A program made the translations under genes and the position numbers. A stretch of 38,852 nt of DNA from NCBI GenBank assembly GCA_023420895.1, contig JAEZUY010000009.1, forward strand, positions 1 through 38,852, given 5' to 3'. The notes beneath the pieces are model-generated. The model was not told the origin of the DNA and searched no databases. It saw only the letters and a program-made list of their open reading frames with translations. Position 1 is the stretch's first letter; the number at the start of each line of letters is the position of its first letter. This stretch comes from Bacillota bacterium. Its GTDB lineage: Bacteria; Bacillota; Clostridia; Tissierellales; Gottschalkiaceae. This document shows, in pieces, positions 24,675-32,470 of this stretch.

Positions 24675-25208
24675 TTAATAGTCTTTAATCAGAGCGCCCA
24701 TAATATTCATAAAAACATCATTATAGTTTTCTTTCCAGTTAGTACATATCATCTGCGCCTGTTCAGCCGATGGAACATCGAGTGTCAGTGTGAATATCTC
24801 AGAATTTTTCTCTACGACTTTTAAGATGATGATATATTCTTTTTCAGCTTTTTTGAAATAATGTGCTATTATCTGACTCTTCAGCACTATCTGTCTCTTT
24901 TTGTCTTTGTAAGTGCTGTCTATGCCTTTCTTTATCTCAGAAGGGATTCTGTCACTGAAAAATCTCAGTGTGTCTTTTCCGGCCTGAGACAGTTTGTAAT
25001 ATTCATTACCTTCCTTAGACATGATTTCTATGAATTTCGAGTCCACAAGTTCAGTCAGAAACTGCTGAACTGAGAAATAGTCCATATAATCCGCTTCAAG
25101 AATGTACTGAGTTATATCTGTATTCAGCATAGGAATATCGATTTTATACAGTATATATAAAATCAGAAGTTTAGACTGAACCAATTCATCAGAAGTGTTT
25201 TCGAACAA
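24675..25208 (-). CDS. DUF4364 family protein (winged-helix-like regulator of Clostridia)
   Basis: This is a family almost confined to Clostridia, with no assigned role that I know. The 177-aa protein opens with LVQSKLLILYILYKIDIPMLNTDITQYILE, a winged-helix-like region, then YYKLSQAGKDTLRFFSDRIP and a second domain with IILKVVEKNSEIFTLTLDVPSAEQAQMIC. I choose TTG 25208 (MFENTSDEL) because SD GGTGGTGA lies 5 nt upstream. ATG at 25223 has no SD. It is 56 nt after psd on the same strand, so cotranscription is likely. Confidence 0.85.
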   Translation of the reverse strand: MFENTSDELVQSKLLILYILYKIDIPMLNTDITQYILEADYMDYFSVQQFLTELVDSKFIEIMSKEGNEYYKLSQAGKDTLRFFSDRIPSEIKKGIDSTYKDKKRQIVLKSQIIAHYFKKAEKEYIIILKVVEKNSEIFTLTLDVPSAEQAQMICTNWKENYNDVFMNIMGALIKDY

Positions 25209-25264
25209 ATAATTCACCACCATTTGCAACTATTGTTTAAAATAAGATTATCATTTAGTGATAT

Positions 25265-26164
25265 CTAGGTCAAGACTGCAGATCCTATTTTCTCTCTTGC
25301 TTTTACATAAGTTTCAAGTCCTTTTTGAGAGTTTTCAATGAGGTCGCGGTCGAAATTTACTTTTCCATTTTGGAACAGCAGGATAACTGTAGAGCCGCCG
25401 AATTTAAAATAGCCCTTTTCATCACCTTTTCTATTTGCTGTTTCGGAATTGTATGTCTGAATTATAGAACCTACGAAAGTAGCTCCTACTTCTATATAAA
25501 TCATATCTCCAAAGTTTTCTGTTTCTAAGAGTGTAAGATTTCTTTTGTTTTTTGAGAACAGATCTTCTACAGAGTCCAGAGCAATAGGGTTTACAGAATA
25601 GTAGTCTCCATCTATAAATTTTTCCTTCTTTACTAAACAGTCGTCTATGAAATGAAATCTGTGATAGTCGCTAGGACAGAGTCTGAACACAGCAAGACTT
25701 CCGCCGCTGAAACTTCTGCAGAGTTCATCATTCATAAGAAGATTTTTAAGATTCATATTATATCCTTTTACAGGAAATAGGAAGTCCTGATTTATATTTT
25801 CATAGAACAGGGCTCTTGAATCTGCCGGAGAGATAAGAATATTCTTATCCTTGGGCATAGGTCTTTTTTCAGGATCTATTTTTCTGTAAAAAAAATCATT
25901 AAAAGTTCGGTATTTTCTGTAATCAGATACAAGATAGTCATTCATATCTATATTCTGCTCTTCAATAAAACTTTTTATTTTTCGGCTGCTTCTTTCAGTA
26001 TCCTGATATTTTCCGTAAAGCGATGAAGCAAATTTTCTTTTAATCATCAGTTCCAAAAAGAATTTTCCTAAAGCACTATGATAGAGGAAGTGAAGTCCTC
26101 CGTCTCCTGGAACTTTTTCTTCTTTCAGTTTTCCTGTTTTTCTATCTACATATTCTACCTTCAA
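25265..26164 (-). CDS. psd: Phosphatidylserine decarboxylase proenzyme
   Basis: It makes phosphatidylethanolamine from phosphatidylserine at the membrane and self-cleaves to form a pyruvoyl cofactor. The 299-aa length, YYNRKTGK-like start (VEYVDRKTG), YRTFNDFFYRK, SPADSRALF, SDYHRFHFIDD and the autocleavage site FGGST near residue 256 mark the bacterial type II group. The start is TTG 26164, which fits the family N-terminus but has no nearby SD. A strong AAAGGAGG lies 82 nt upstream beyond a hairpin. pssA is not in the window. Confidence 0.93.
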   Translation of the reverse strand: MKVEYVDRKTGKLKEEKVPGDGGLHFLYHSALGKFFLELMIKRKFASSLYGKYQDTERSSRKIKSFIEEQNIDMNDYLVSDYRKYRTFNDFFYRKIDPEKRPMPKDKNILISPADSRALFYENINQDFLFPVKGYNMNLKNLLMNDELCRSFSGGSLAVFRLCPSDYHRFHFIDDCLVKKEKFIDGDYYSVNPIALDSVEDLFSKNKRNLTLLETENFGDMIYIEVGATFVGSIIQTYNSETANRKGDEKGYFKFGGSTVILLFQNGKVNFDRDLIENSQKGLETYVKAREKIGSAVLT

Positions 26165-26196
26165 TTGTTTATTTTAAAACCGTAGTAAATACGATT

Positions 26197-26254
26197 GCCT
26201 TTATATGCACTAATCAGATAAAGATTTTAATTAATGCAAGGCATTTCCTCCTTT
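26197..26254 (-). promoter_or_regulatory. Structured psd 5' leader with an isolated strong SD and tiny ORF
   Basis: On the minus strand AAAGGAGG (26254-26247) is followed by ATGCCTTGCATTAATTAA, a possible 5-aa ORF (MPCIN). A hairpin then forms (GCCT..TGCA..TAAT at 26197-26214 with ATTA.TGCAAGGC at 26230-26242 on plus). The psd TTG start is 82 nt past the SD. Two short 4-bp pairings (CGTA/TACG, GTTT/AAAC) fill the rest. Together this suggests leader control, but the base pairing is moderate. Confidence 0.4.
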
Positions 26255-26412
26255 CACATATCATAAATACCTCAAAATAATGTTCTTAAAAACAATTATA
26301 TAGTAAAATTATTGAAAATATATAGACTGAATCAAAAATAGAGAAAATATAGTAAAAAATGGAAAGATTTTACATATAAGTTTTAAAGATAAAATGTAGC
26401 TGCTGAAATTTA

Positions 26413-26421
26413 TGTTATAAT
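26413..26421 (+). promoter_or_regulatory. Extended -10 promoter for the 57-aa membrane peptide gene
   Basis: TGTTATAAT (TG-N-TATAAT) lies about 60 bp before the GTG start at 26482. No good -35 is evident. Confidence 0.5.
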
Positions 26422-26481
26422 GTTATGAACAGTAGTAAAAGAGGACGGAAACTGTATTGTATATAGTGGGAGGAGAGAAAT

Positions 26482-26655
26482 GTGAATTTAGAAGTTATAT
26501 TGACGATAGCTTTTTTTATAATACTGATAAGTATACAGTTCACGCTTAATTTGATACTTAAGGAGCTCAGAATTATAAAGAAAATCGTCATAAAAGACAA
26601 GGAGACTGAAAACCTGGAAAAAGCCCGCAAATGGGAGAAACAGGCTGATATTTAA
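26482..26655 (+). CDS. 57-aa single-pass membrane peptide, unknown function
   Basis: The GTG start is led by a strong SD (GGGAGGAGAG) 4-8 nt upstream. The product, MNLEVILTIAFFIILISIQ..., has one N-terminal transmembrane helix (about residues 4-24), then a basic region (LKELRIIKKIVIKDK) and a charged, helical tail ending EKQADI. The topology suggests a small cytoplasmic-tailed anchor. It is monocistronic, between its own extended -10 promoter and a downstream hairpin. No family is recognised. It is short enough to be missed by automatic gene calling. Confidence 0.7.
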   Translation: MNLEVILTIAFFIILISIQFTLNLILKELRIIKKIVIKDKETENLEKARKWEKQADI

Positions 26656-26684
26656 ATACTTGTATTGATAAAAAAGGGCATAAA

Positions 26685-26713
26685 AAATACATCCCTCCCA
26701 AAGGGATGTATTT
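26685..26713. terminator. Hairpin downstream of the 57-aa peptide gene
   Basis: A 12-bp perfect stem, AAATACATCCCT (26685-26696) with AGGGATGTATTT (26702-26713), and loop CCCAA. The plus-strand tail has only TTT. The minus strand has a better tail (TTTTTT). It is probably the terminator of the upstream gene, though it is weak on that strand. Confidence 0.6.
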
Positions 26714-26717
26714 GGCT

Positions 26718-26797
26718 AGTAACGTATTTGGGGTATACGATACTAAAATTAGAATACATAATTAAAGGGGAATTGGGAAAGTTGTATTCTTATAACC
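26718..26797. other. Further hairpins in the 26.7 kb intergenic gap
   Basis: AGTAACGTAT (26718-26727) pairs with ATACGATACT (26735-26744), with one mismatch. A GAATAC...GTATTC pair then encloses an AAAGGGGAATTGGGAAAG loop. No gene is visible. The consecutive stems may form one structured RNA or be part of a terminator array. Confidence 0.35.
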
Positions 26798-26890
26798 ACC
26801 TTTATTCTAACACTACTTTTATTTAAAATCAAGAGATTTTGGGCAGTTATTTTTGAATTATGAGAAATTTAATCTTTTGGGGGGATAAAA

Positions 26891-27640
26891 ATGGATATTT
26901 ACAGCAGATTTGCAGAATATTATGATGAGCTTATGTATGATGTAGATTATAGCAAGTGGTACGATTTTATAAAGAATATATCTGTGAAAAAACCTGAAAA
27001 TGTTCTCGAAATGGCATGCGGAACTGGAGGAATAACTGAATATATGGCTAAAGACAGCGATATACTTTCTGTAACAGCGTTCGACATATCAGAGGATATG
27101 CTCATAGAAGCCAGCGGAAAACTTTCAGAATACAGCAAAGTTTCTCTTCTTAAACAGGATATGAAAGAAATGGATTTTTCGGGAAGAAAGTTTGATACTG
27201 TAATAGCGGCCTGTGACGGAATGAATTACATAACCGATGAAGAGGATATTAAAGGTGTATTTTCGAAAGTTGCAGATTTGCTTGAAGAAGGGGGACAGTT
27301 TATATTCGATATAAATTCATATTATAAACTGAGCGAAACAATAGGAAATAATACTTTTGTAGATGAAAATGAGGAAGTATTCTACGTGTGGGAAAACTGT
27401 TTTGATGTAGAAAGCGATATTTGTGAATTCTATCTGACATTTTTTGCAAAAGAAGAAGACGGAAAATACTCAAGATTCAGTGAAATACATGAAGAAAGAG
27501 CCTATAGAACAGAAGAAATAGCCGAGTGGCTTCAAAAATATTTTAAAGATATAAAAGTATATTGCGATTTTACAGATGAAGAATCTGACAGAGACAGCTG
27601 GGGAAAATGCAGCAGAGTATTTTTTGTCTGCACAGTATAA
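26891..27640 (+). CDS. Class I SAM-dependent methyltransferase
   Basis: The 249-aa protein begins MDIYSRFAEYYDELMYDVDYSKWYDFI, a start common to a conserved Firmicute methyltransferase group. The SAM motif VLEMACGTGGITEYM is at about 38-52. VTAFDISEDMLIEA, FDTVIAACDGMNYI and the GGQFIFDINSYYKL strand follow. A beta-rich insert precedes the C-terminal AEWLQKYFKDIKVYCDF. The substrate is unknown. SD GGGGG lies just before ATG. It stands alone between the intergenic hairpins and csp. Confidence 0.85.
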   Translation: MDIYSRFAEYYDELMYDVDYSKWYDFIKNISVKKPENVLEMACGTGGITEYMAKDSDILSVTAFDISEDMLIEASGKLSEYSKVSLLKQDMKEMDFSGRKFDTVIAACDGMNYITDEEDIKGVFSKVADLLEEGGQFIFDINSYYKLSETIGNNTFVDENEEVFYVWENCFDVESDICEFYLTFFAKEEDGKYSRFSEIHEERAYRTEEIAEWLQKYFKDIKVYCDFTDEESDRDSWGKCSRVFFVCTV

Positions 27641-27673
27641 CATAATCTTAACAAAGGAATATCAGTGATTTGA

Positions 27674-27702
27674 TTGACATTTTCGATTTACTGTGCTAAA
27701 AT
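27674..27702 (+). promoter_or_regulatory. Predicted csp promoter
   Basis: TTGACA (27674-27679), a 17-bp spacer and TAAAAT (27697-27702). It gives a 5' UTR of about 90 nt that contains an 8-bp hairpin. Confidence 0.75.
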
Positions 27703-27754
27703 CTTTATTATACAGAATCGACACTAAGAAATAGTTGATCAATTTTGGTATTAC

Positions 27755-27774
27755 TAATAAGCAAAAGCTTATTA
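27755..27774 (+). promoter_or_regulatory. Hairpin in the csp 5' UTR
   Basis: TAATAAGC and GCTTATTA form a perfect 8-bp stem with an AAAA loop, 12 nt before the GGAGG. Long structured leaders that refold in the cold are known for csp mRNAs, and this short stem may be part of such a leader. That role is inference. Confidence 0.45.
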
Positions 27775-27801
27775 ATTTATTTATTGGAGGAATGTTTTAA
27801 G

Positions 27802-28002
27802 ATGGTAAAAGGAACAGTTAAATGGTTTAACGCAACAAAAGGATACGGATTTATATCTGGAGAAGACGGAGAAGACGTTTTCGTTCACTATTCAGCTATA
27901 AACGCAGACGGATACAAAACTCTTGAAGAAGGACAAGAGGTTGAATTCGAAGTTGTTGAAGGACAAAAAGGACCTCAAGCAACTAACGTTACTGCACTTT
28001 AA
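27802..28002 (+). CDS. Cold-shock protein (CspA/B family)
   Basis: A 66-aa single-stranded nucleic-acid-binding OB-fold protein that acts as an RNA chaperone. It carries the RNP1-type KGYGFI and RNP2-type VFVHYS motifs and the MVKGTVKWFNATKG start. I start at ATG 27802; GGAGG is 11 nt upstream, while an ATG nearer the SD opens only a two-codon frame. Its own promoter precedes it, and a rho-independent terminator lies 96 nt downstream after a leader-like module. Confidence 0.97.
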   Translation: MVKGTVKWFNATKGYGFISGEDGEDVFVHYSAINADGYKTLEEGQEVEFEVVEGQKGPQATNVTAL

Positions 28003-28005
28003 TTC

Positions 28006-28082
28006 TTTTGAAAACCAGAGAAAATTAGTTAACCATAATTACATATTCCTATGTAATTAATCGTATATAAAGCGAAATTAAC
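28006..28082 (+). other. rRNA-leader-like module downstream of csp
   Basis: TTTTGAAAA (28006-28014), TAACCATA (28030-28037), TTCC and AAAGCGAAATTAAC (28069-28082) occur in the same order as in the 16S rRNA leader at 38687-38738. An extra ATTACATA/TATGTAAT hairpin is present in the middle here. It lies between the csp stop and its terminator. Confidence 0.6.
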
Positions 28083-28097
28083 TTAATTAATTAGAGA

Positions 28098-28120
28098 CCC
28101 CGAATTTAATTCGGGGTTTT
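28098..28120 (+). terminator. csp terminator
   Basis: CCCCGAA (28098-28104) pairs with TTCGGGG (28110-28116), loop TTTAA, then TTTT. Confidence 0.85.
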
Positions 28121-28142
28121 CTATATGTAGAGGAGGATTTTA

Positions 28143-29021
28143 ATGAAAAACTACGTTGTAAGAGGAATAGATAAAGATAAAAACTTCAGATTTTTTGTAG
28201 CTGAAACGACTGATATAGTCAATGAAGCTTCTAAGATACATCACTGTATGCCGACTGCGGCTGCGGCTCTGGGAAGACTTATGACTGCTACTGCAATGAT
28301 AGGATATATGGGTAAAAATGAAGGAGACAAGGTATCAGTTCAGATAAAAGGAGACGGTCAGATTAGAGATATAATCGCTGTAGCCGATAACAAGATAAAT
28401 CTGAAAGGATATATATCGAATCCTGTAGCTAACCCTCCTCTAAAGCCTAATGGCAAGCTGGATGTCGGCGGAGCTGTAGGAAGAGGAAAAATGATAGTTA
28501 TAAAGGATTTAGGACTCAGAGATTCATACGTTGGCCAGTCGGAACTTTTAAACGGAGAGATAGCTGAAGATTTAGCAAACTATTTTGCAAGATCAGAACA
28601 GCAGCCTTCGGCAGTGTCGTTAGGGGTTACAGTAGATGTGGATTACAGCGTCAAGGCCGCTGGAGGATTTATAATTCAGGTTATGCCGGGCGCAGAAGAT
28701 GAGGCTATAGATCTTCTTGAAAACGTGCTTAGAGAAGCAAAGCCTGTATCACAGCTTATAGCTGAAGGATACACCCCCGAAAAAATTCTTGAAGAAGTTT
28801 TTAAAGATTTTGAAGTCAGCATAATAGACAAGAGAGAGATAAATCTCGTATGTGACTGCTCAAGAGAGAAAATAGAGAAAGTTTTAATTTCACTTGGGAA
28901 AGATGAACTTCAGGATATGATAGAAAAAGATAAGGGAGCAGAACTTGTATGTCATTTCTGCAACACTAAGTATAATTTTGAGGAAGATGAACTGGCATCG
29001 CTTCTTAAAACTATAGATTAA
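28143..29021 (+). CDS. hslO: Redox-regulated chaperone Hsp33
   Basis: A cytoplasmic holdase activated when oxidation releases a C-terminal zinc. The 292-aa length is typical. The N-terminal domain shows HHCMPTAAAALGRLMTATAMIG. The zinc cysteines are in CDCSREK and CHFCNTKY near residues 238-275, giving the C-x-C ... C-x2-C pattern. SD AGAGGAGG lies just upstream. It has its own position behind the csp terminator. Confidence 0.96.
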   Translation: MKNYVVRGIDKDKNFRFFVAETTDIVNEASKIHHCMPTAAAALGRLMTATAMIGYMGKNEGDKVSVQIKGDGQIRDIIAVADNKINLKGYISNPVANPPLKPNGKLDVGGAVGRGKMIVIKDLGLRDSYVGQSELLNGEIAEDLANYFARSEQQPSAVSLGVTVDVDYSVKAAGGFIIQVMPGAEDEAIDLLENVLREAKPVSQLIAEGYTPEKILEEVFKDFEVSIIDKREINLVCDCSREKIEKVLISLGKDELQDMIEKDKGAELVCHFCNTKYNFEEDELASLLKTID

Positions 29022-29074
29022 GATGGGAAGAATGAGACTTTTTCGATTTAATTTAAAAAAGTTTTAAATTTCTG

Positions 29075-29103
29075 TTGACTAATAAAAAAATATATAGTAA
29101 GAT
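29075..29103 (+). promoter_or_regulatory. Promoter of the tRNA-Phe/tRNA-Cys operon
   Basis: TTGACT (29075-29080), 17 bp, TAAGAT (29098-29103), 20 bp before tRNA-Phe. Confidence 0.75.
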
Positions 29104-29123
29104 AGTATCTGTAGTTGAGAAAA

Positions 29124-29199
<76 letters not shown>

Positions 29200-29204
29200 G
29201 ATGC

Positions 29205-29279
<75 letters not shown>

Positions 29280-29284
29280 TCATC

Positions 29285-29317
29285 AAAACCTTTGTCATTA
29301 TGACAAAGGTTTTTTTT
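29285..29317 (+). terminator. tRNA operon terminator
   Basis: AAAACCTTTGTCA pairs with TGACAAAGGTTTT around a TTA loop, with further T residues following. Confidence 0.9.
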
Positions 29318-29366
29318 ATGTCTAAATATATTAAATTAGAAGATATAGATAGAAGGAGATGAACTT

Positions 29367-30104
29367 ATGAATCCGTTTTTTCCGAAAAACAGAAAAATTT
29401 CAAATATAGTAGTGGCAAAAGATGCTTCTGATGAAATAAAAGAAAGTTTAAAAAATATGGAGTTTAATATAATAGAAACTGAAGAAGCAGAATTTTTATA
29501 TGATTCTGTTAAATGCCATCCGGATATACAGATTCATCCTGCAGATTTTGAGAAAATATTTGTAGCGAAGAATATGCTTGAAACATATAAAGAAAAATTT
29601 AGAAATTTTAATATAGAACTGATACCCACAGAGAATGATCTTGAAAGAGAATATCCTAAGTATACAGGACTGAATATAGGAAGAGTTTCTAATTTCTATA
29701 TACATAATGAAAACTATACTGACAGGAAGATTAGAGATGTTTTTGAAGAAAAAGGAATAAAAAATGTATTCGTAAAACAGGGATATTCTAAATGCTCGAC
29801 TCTCACTATAGGAGAAAAAGCGGTTATAACTTCTGACAGAGGAATAGAAAAGGCTTTAAGCAGTGTAAAAGAAATAGAAGTCTATTATATAAATCCTGAA
29901 GGTATTGAGCTTAAAGGAATGAATTACGGCTTTATAGGAGGCTGCGGAATTATGATTTCAGATAGAGATCTTCTGCTCACAGGAAGGACTTATAATATGA
30001 AAGATGAGAAAAGATTTCATGAAATCTTGAATAAATACGGAATAAATGTTATTTATCTAAGTGATAAAGGTATAAATGATATAGGGGGTTTTATCATATT
30101 TTAG
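29367..30104 (+). CDS. DUF6873 family protein (guanidino-group-modifying-enzyme fold)
   Basis: A 245-aa protein that resembles the DUF6873 group, predicted to share the arginine-deiminase/amidinotransferase (GME) fold. Visible family features are CHPDIQIHPADF (about 51-62), KQGYSKCSTLTI (about 138-149), ITSDRGIEKAL and GFIGGCGIMISDRDLLLTG. The C-terminus ends SDKGINDIGGFIIF, where catalytic GME enzymes carry a Cys near the end, so it may not be a classical hydrolase. SD AAGGAG precedes ATG. Function unknown. Confidence 0.7.
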   Translation: MNPFFPKNRKISNIVVAKDASDEIKESLKNMEFNIIETEEAEFLYDSVKCHPDIQIHPADFEKIFVAKNMLETYKEKFRNFNIELIPTENDLEREYPKYTGLNIGRVSNFYIHNENYTDRKIRDVFEEKGIKNVFVKQGYSKCSTLTIGEKAVITSDRGIEKALSSVKEIEVYYINPEGIELKGMNYGFIGGCGIMISDRDLLLTGRTYNMKDEKRFHEILNKYGINVIYLSDKGINDIGGFIIF

Positions 30105-30152
30105 ATATGACAGGTTATTTCAATTAATACTGTCTGAAACGGGGATGATTAA

Positions 30153-30767
30153 ATGAGCGGTGCAGGAAGTGCATTACTGAAGATATTTTTTATAGCTGTT
30201 ATTGGAGGTCTTATAGGCTGGATAACAAACTATTTTGCAATAAAACTTATGTTCAGACCGATAGAACCTGTAAACTTTCTGGGTTTTAAGCTTCAGGGAC
30301 TTATTCCTAAGAGAAAAAAAGAGATAGCTTTCACTATAGGAAATGTCATAGAAGAGGAACTGGTTTCTCTTGAAGATGTAGTTGCGGAGATGACTACAGA
30401 ACAGAATATGAAACCTATAAAAGACACCATGAAGATAAAAATCAGAATGGTTATAGAGAACAAGATGCCGTCTATAGTGCCAGTCACCCTTAAAGAAATG
30501 GTCTATTCATATATAGACAGAGTCATAGATGAAGAAGGGGACAGAATGGTTATAGAATTTCTTGATGAGGTTACAAGCAATGAACAGAATAAGATAAAGA
30601 TGGCCAAGCTTGTAGAAAGTAAAATAAATTCATTTGAAATGGAGAAGCTTGAAGAGATAGTCATTCAGATAGCTAAAAATGAGCTTAAACATATAGAATA
30701 TATGGGTATATTTTTAGGTTTCTTCATAGGACTGATTCAGGGTATAGTAGTTACTTTAATTTCTTAG
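30153..30767 (+). CDS. DUF445 family membrane protein
   Basis: The 204-aa protein has an N-terminal helix carrying the family signature GGLIGWITNYFAIKLMFRPIEP (about residues 19-40), a charged amphipathic middle (KRKKEIAFTIGNVIEEELVSL) and a hydrophobic C-terminal helix (YMGIFLGFFIGLIQGIVVTLIS). DUF445/YheB proteins have no defined role, though some are linked to spore or envelope functions. It is short compared with the ~370-aa YheB forms. A 27-nt gap to the peptidase suggests a shared transcript. Confidence 0.85.
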   Translation: MSGAGSALLKIFFIAVIGGLIGWITNYFAIKLMFRPIEPVNFLGFKLQGLIPKRKKEIAFTIGNVIEEELVSLEDVVAEMTTEQNMKPIKDTMKIKIRMVIENKMPSIVPVTLKEMVYSYIDRVIDEEGDRMVIEFLDEVTSNEQNKIKMAKLVESKINSFEMEKLEEIVIQIAKNELKHIEYMGIFLGFFIGLIQGIVVTLIS

Positions 30768-30794
30768 TATATACTCTGGGAATAGGAGGAAAAA

Positions 30795-32186
30795 ATGGAA
30801 AAACTGCTAGATATAATTGAACAAGATAAAGATGAACTTATAGAGAAGACTAGAGAGATACTTCAGATAAAGAGTGTTGAAGACGATCCTGAAGGCGATA
30901 TGCCTTTTGGAAAAGGAGTGAACGACTCTTTAGAGTACGCATTGAATCTCTGTGAAAGTCTTGGATTCAGAACTAAGAATTTAGATAATTATGTAGGATA
31001 TGCAGAATATGGAGAGGGAGAAGAGATGATGGCTATTCTGGTCCATCTTGATGTTGTTCCCGAAGGAGAAGGCTGGACTTATCCTCCTTATGCTGCAGAA
31101 ATTCATGACGGAAAAATTTATGCGAGAGGCTCTATAGATGATAAAGGGCCTGCTATGGCTTCTATATATGCTCTTAAAGCTGTTAAAGATTTAGGAATTG
31201 AACTTGGAAAAAGAGTAAGAATAATATTTGGAGCAAATGAAGAGACTGGATGGAAATGCATGGATTACTATAAAGAGCATGAAGAGGCGCCAAGTTTCGG
31301 ATTTACTCCGGATGCCGAATTCCCTGTAATAAATGGAGAAAAAGGCATAGTTTCTTATAGCCTTCAGAGAAAGTTCAACAATGACGGAAAAATCTATATA
31401 ATGGATTTCAAAGGCGGTCAGAGAGTGAATATGGTTCCTGACAGAGCTGAAATGGAGCTGTATTTTGATGACCTGTTTATGAGTTTTATTCAGGATATTA
31501 AAAATGAAATAAAAGATACAGATTATGAATATAAAAGAAACGGAATAAAACTGAGAATAATTTCTAAAGGGATATCTACTCATGGAAGCACTCCGCAGTT
31601 CGGAATAAATGCTATAACTAAGATGCTGAAAATGCTTGATAAAGTTGTAGAAAGAGATTGCGAACTGAAGAATTTTGCAGGCGAGATTACAGAGAAGATA
31701 GGAATGGACTATACAGGAAAAGGACTTGGAATAGACTTCTCGGATGAGCAGTCTGGAGATCTGACTTTCAATCTCGGCACTGCAGACTACGATTATGAAG
31801 AAGGCTTAATAAAACTCGGAGTGAATATAAGATATCCGGTTACAGTAGATAAAGATGATATAAAGAAAAAAATAGAAGAAGCTCTTCCGGGATATGAAGT
31901 TATAGAGACGGAAGCGAAAGGGCCTATATTCATAGATCCGGAAGATGATTTCATAAAAAATCTTATGGATGTGTACCGCGAATCAACTGGCGATGAAGAA
32001 GCTCAGCCGATGGTAATAGGCGGAGGAACTTATGCCAGAGCATTCGATAATGTGGTGGCGTTTGGAGCAGTATATCCGGGAGGAGAAATGCTTGCACACG
32101 AAAAAGACGAGTATATAGAGGTAGATCATCTTGTAAAACTCGTTGAAATTTATTCTAAAGCGATAATAAAGCTTGCAGGAAAATAG
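30795..32186 (+). CDS. pepV: M20 family dipeptidase, PepV type
   Basis: A cytoplasmic Zn-dependent dipeptidase. The 463-aa protein shows LVHLDVVPEG (His84, Asp86), GSIDDKGP, and the catalytic/ligand Glu pair in ANEETGW. TPDAEFPVINGEKG matches PepV rather than other M20 groups. A lid domain lies in the middle, and IGGGTYARAFDNVVAFG near the C-terminus holds the last ligand region. SD GGAGGA precedes ATG. It lies 27 nt after the DUF445 gene. Confidence 0.92.
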   Translation: MEKLLDIIEQDKDELIEKTREILQIKSVEDDPEGDMPFGKGVNDSLEYALNLCESLGFRTKNLDNYVGYAEYGEGEEMMAILVHLDVVPEGEGWTYPPYAAEIHDGKIYARGSIDDKGPAMASIYALKAVKDLGIELGKRVRIIFGANEETGWKCMDYYKEHEEAPSFGFTPDAEFPVINGEKGIVSYSLQRKFNNDGKIYIMDFKGGQRVNMVPDRAEMELYFDDLFMSFIQDIKNEIKDTDYEYKRNGIKLRIISKGISTHGSTPQFGINAITKMLKMLDKVVERDCELKNFAGEITEKIGMDYTGKGLGIDFSDEQSGDLTFNLGTADYDYEEGLIKLGVNIRYPVTVDKDDIKKKIEEALPGYEVIETEAKGPIFIDPEDDFIKNLMDVYRESTGDEEAQPMVIGGGTYARAFDNVVAFGAVYPGGEMLAHEKDEYIEVDHLVKLVEIYSKAIIKLAGK

Positions 32187-32271
32187 TGCCTGAATAAGTG
32201 TATATTCTGGCACTTAATCTGAATCTGGTATTTGAAAACTAAAAAAACAATGGAAAAAATGCATAATCAGC

Positions 32272-32300
32272 TTGACTTCTGTTTTTATATAGTCTATAAT
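32272..32300 (+). promoter_or_regulatory. Promoter of infC-rpmI-rplT
   Basis: TTGACT (32272-32277), exactly 17 bp, TATAAT (32295-32300): a near-consensus vegetative promoter. Confidence 0.85.
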
Positions 32301-32306
32301 CTTATG

Positions 32307-32454
32307 AGGTAAGATAATTTAATTATGAAATTTTCAAGAAGAAGTGTCCGCTTCTCACCTTATAGCCAGCGCTCATAAGGTAAGTTAAATGTTTATAAGA
32401 AACTGTATATATACATTAGGCGGATGGCTTGTGCTGTCCGCCTTTAAATTTTTT
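32307..32454 (+). promoter_or_regulatory. L20-type ribosomal protein leader and attenuator
   Basis: The infC leader folds ACCTTA (32357-32362) with TAAGGT (32376-32381). The terminator GGCGGA (32419-32424) with TCCGCC (32437-32442) is followed by TTTAAATTTTTT. TCCGC at 32347-32351 is complementary to GCGGA at 32420-32424, so it can act as an antiterminator. In Bacillus-type L20 leaders, excess L20 binds the leader and promotes termination. This element has the same position and logic. Confidence 0.8.
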
Positions 32455-32470
32455 CAGGAGGTGTCTTACA

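Noticed and set aside
32429..32470. N-terminal extension of IF-3 (MCCPPLNFFRRCLT)
   Set aside because: It begins within the leader terminator stem, has no SD and does not resemble IF-3. ATT 32471 follows a perfect SD.
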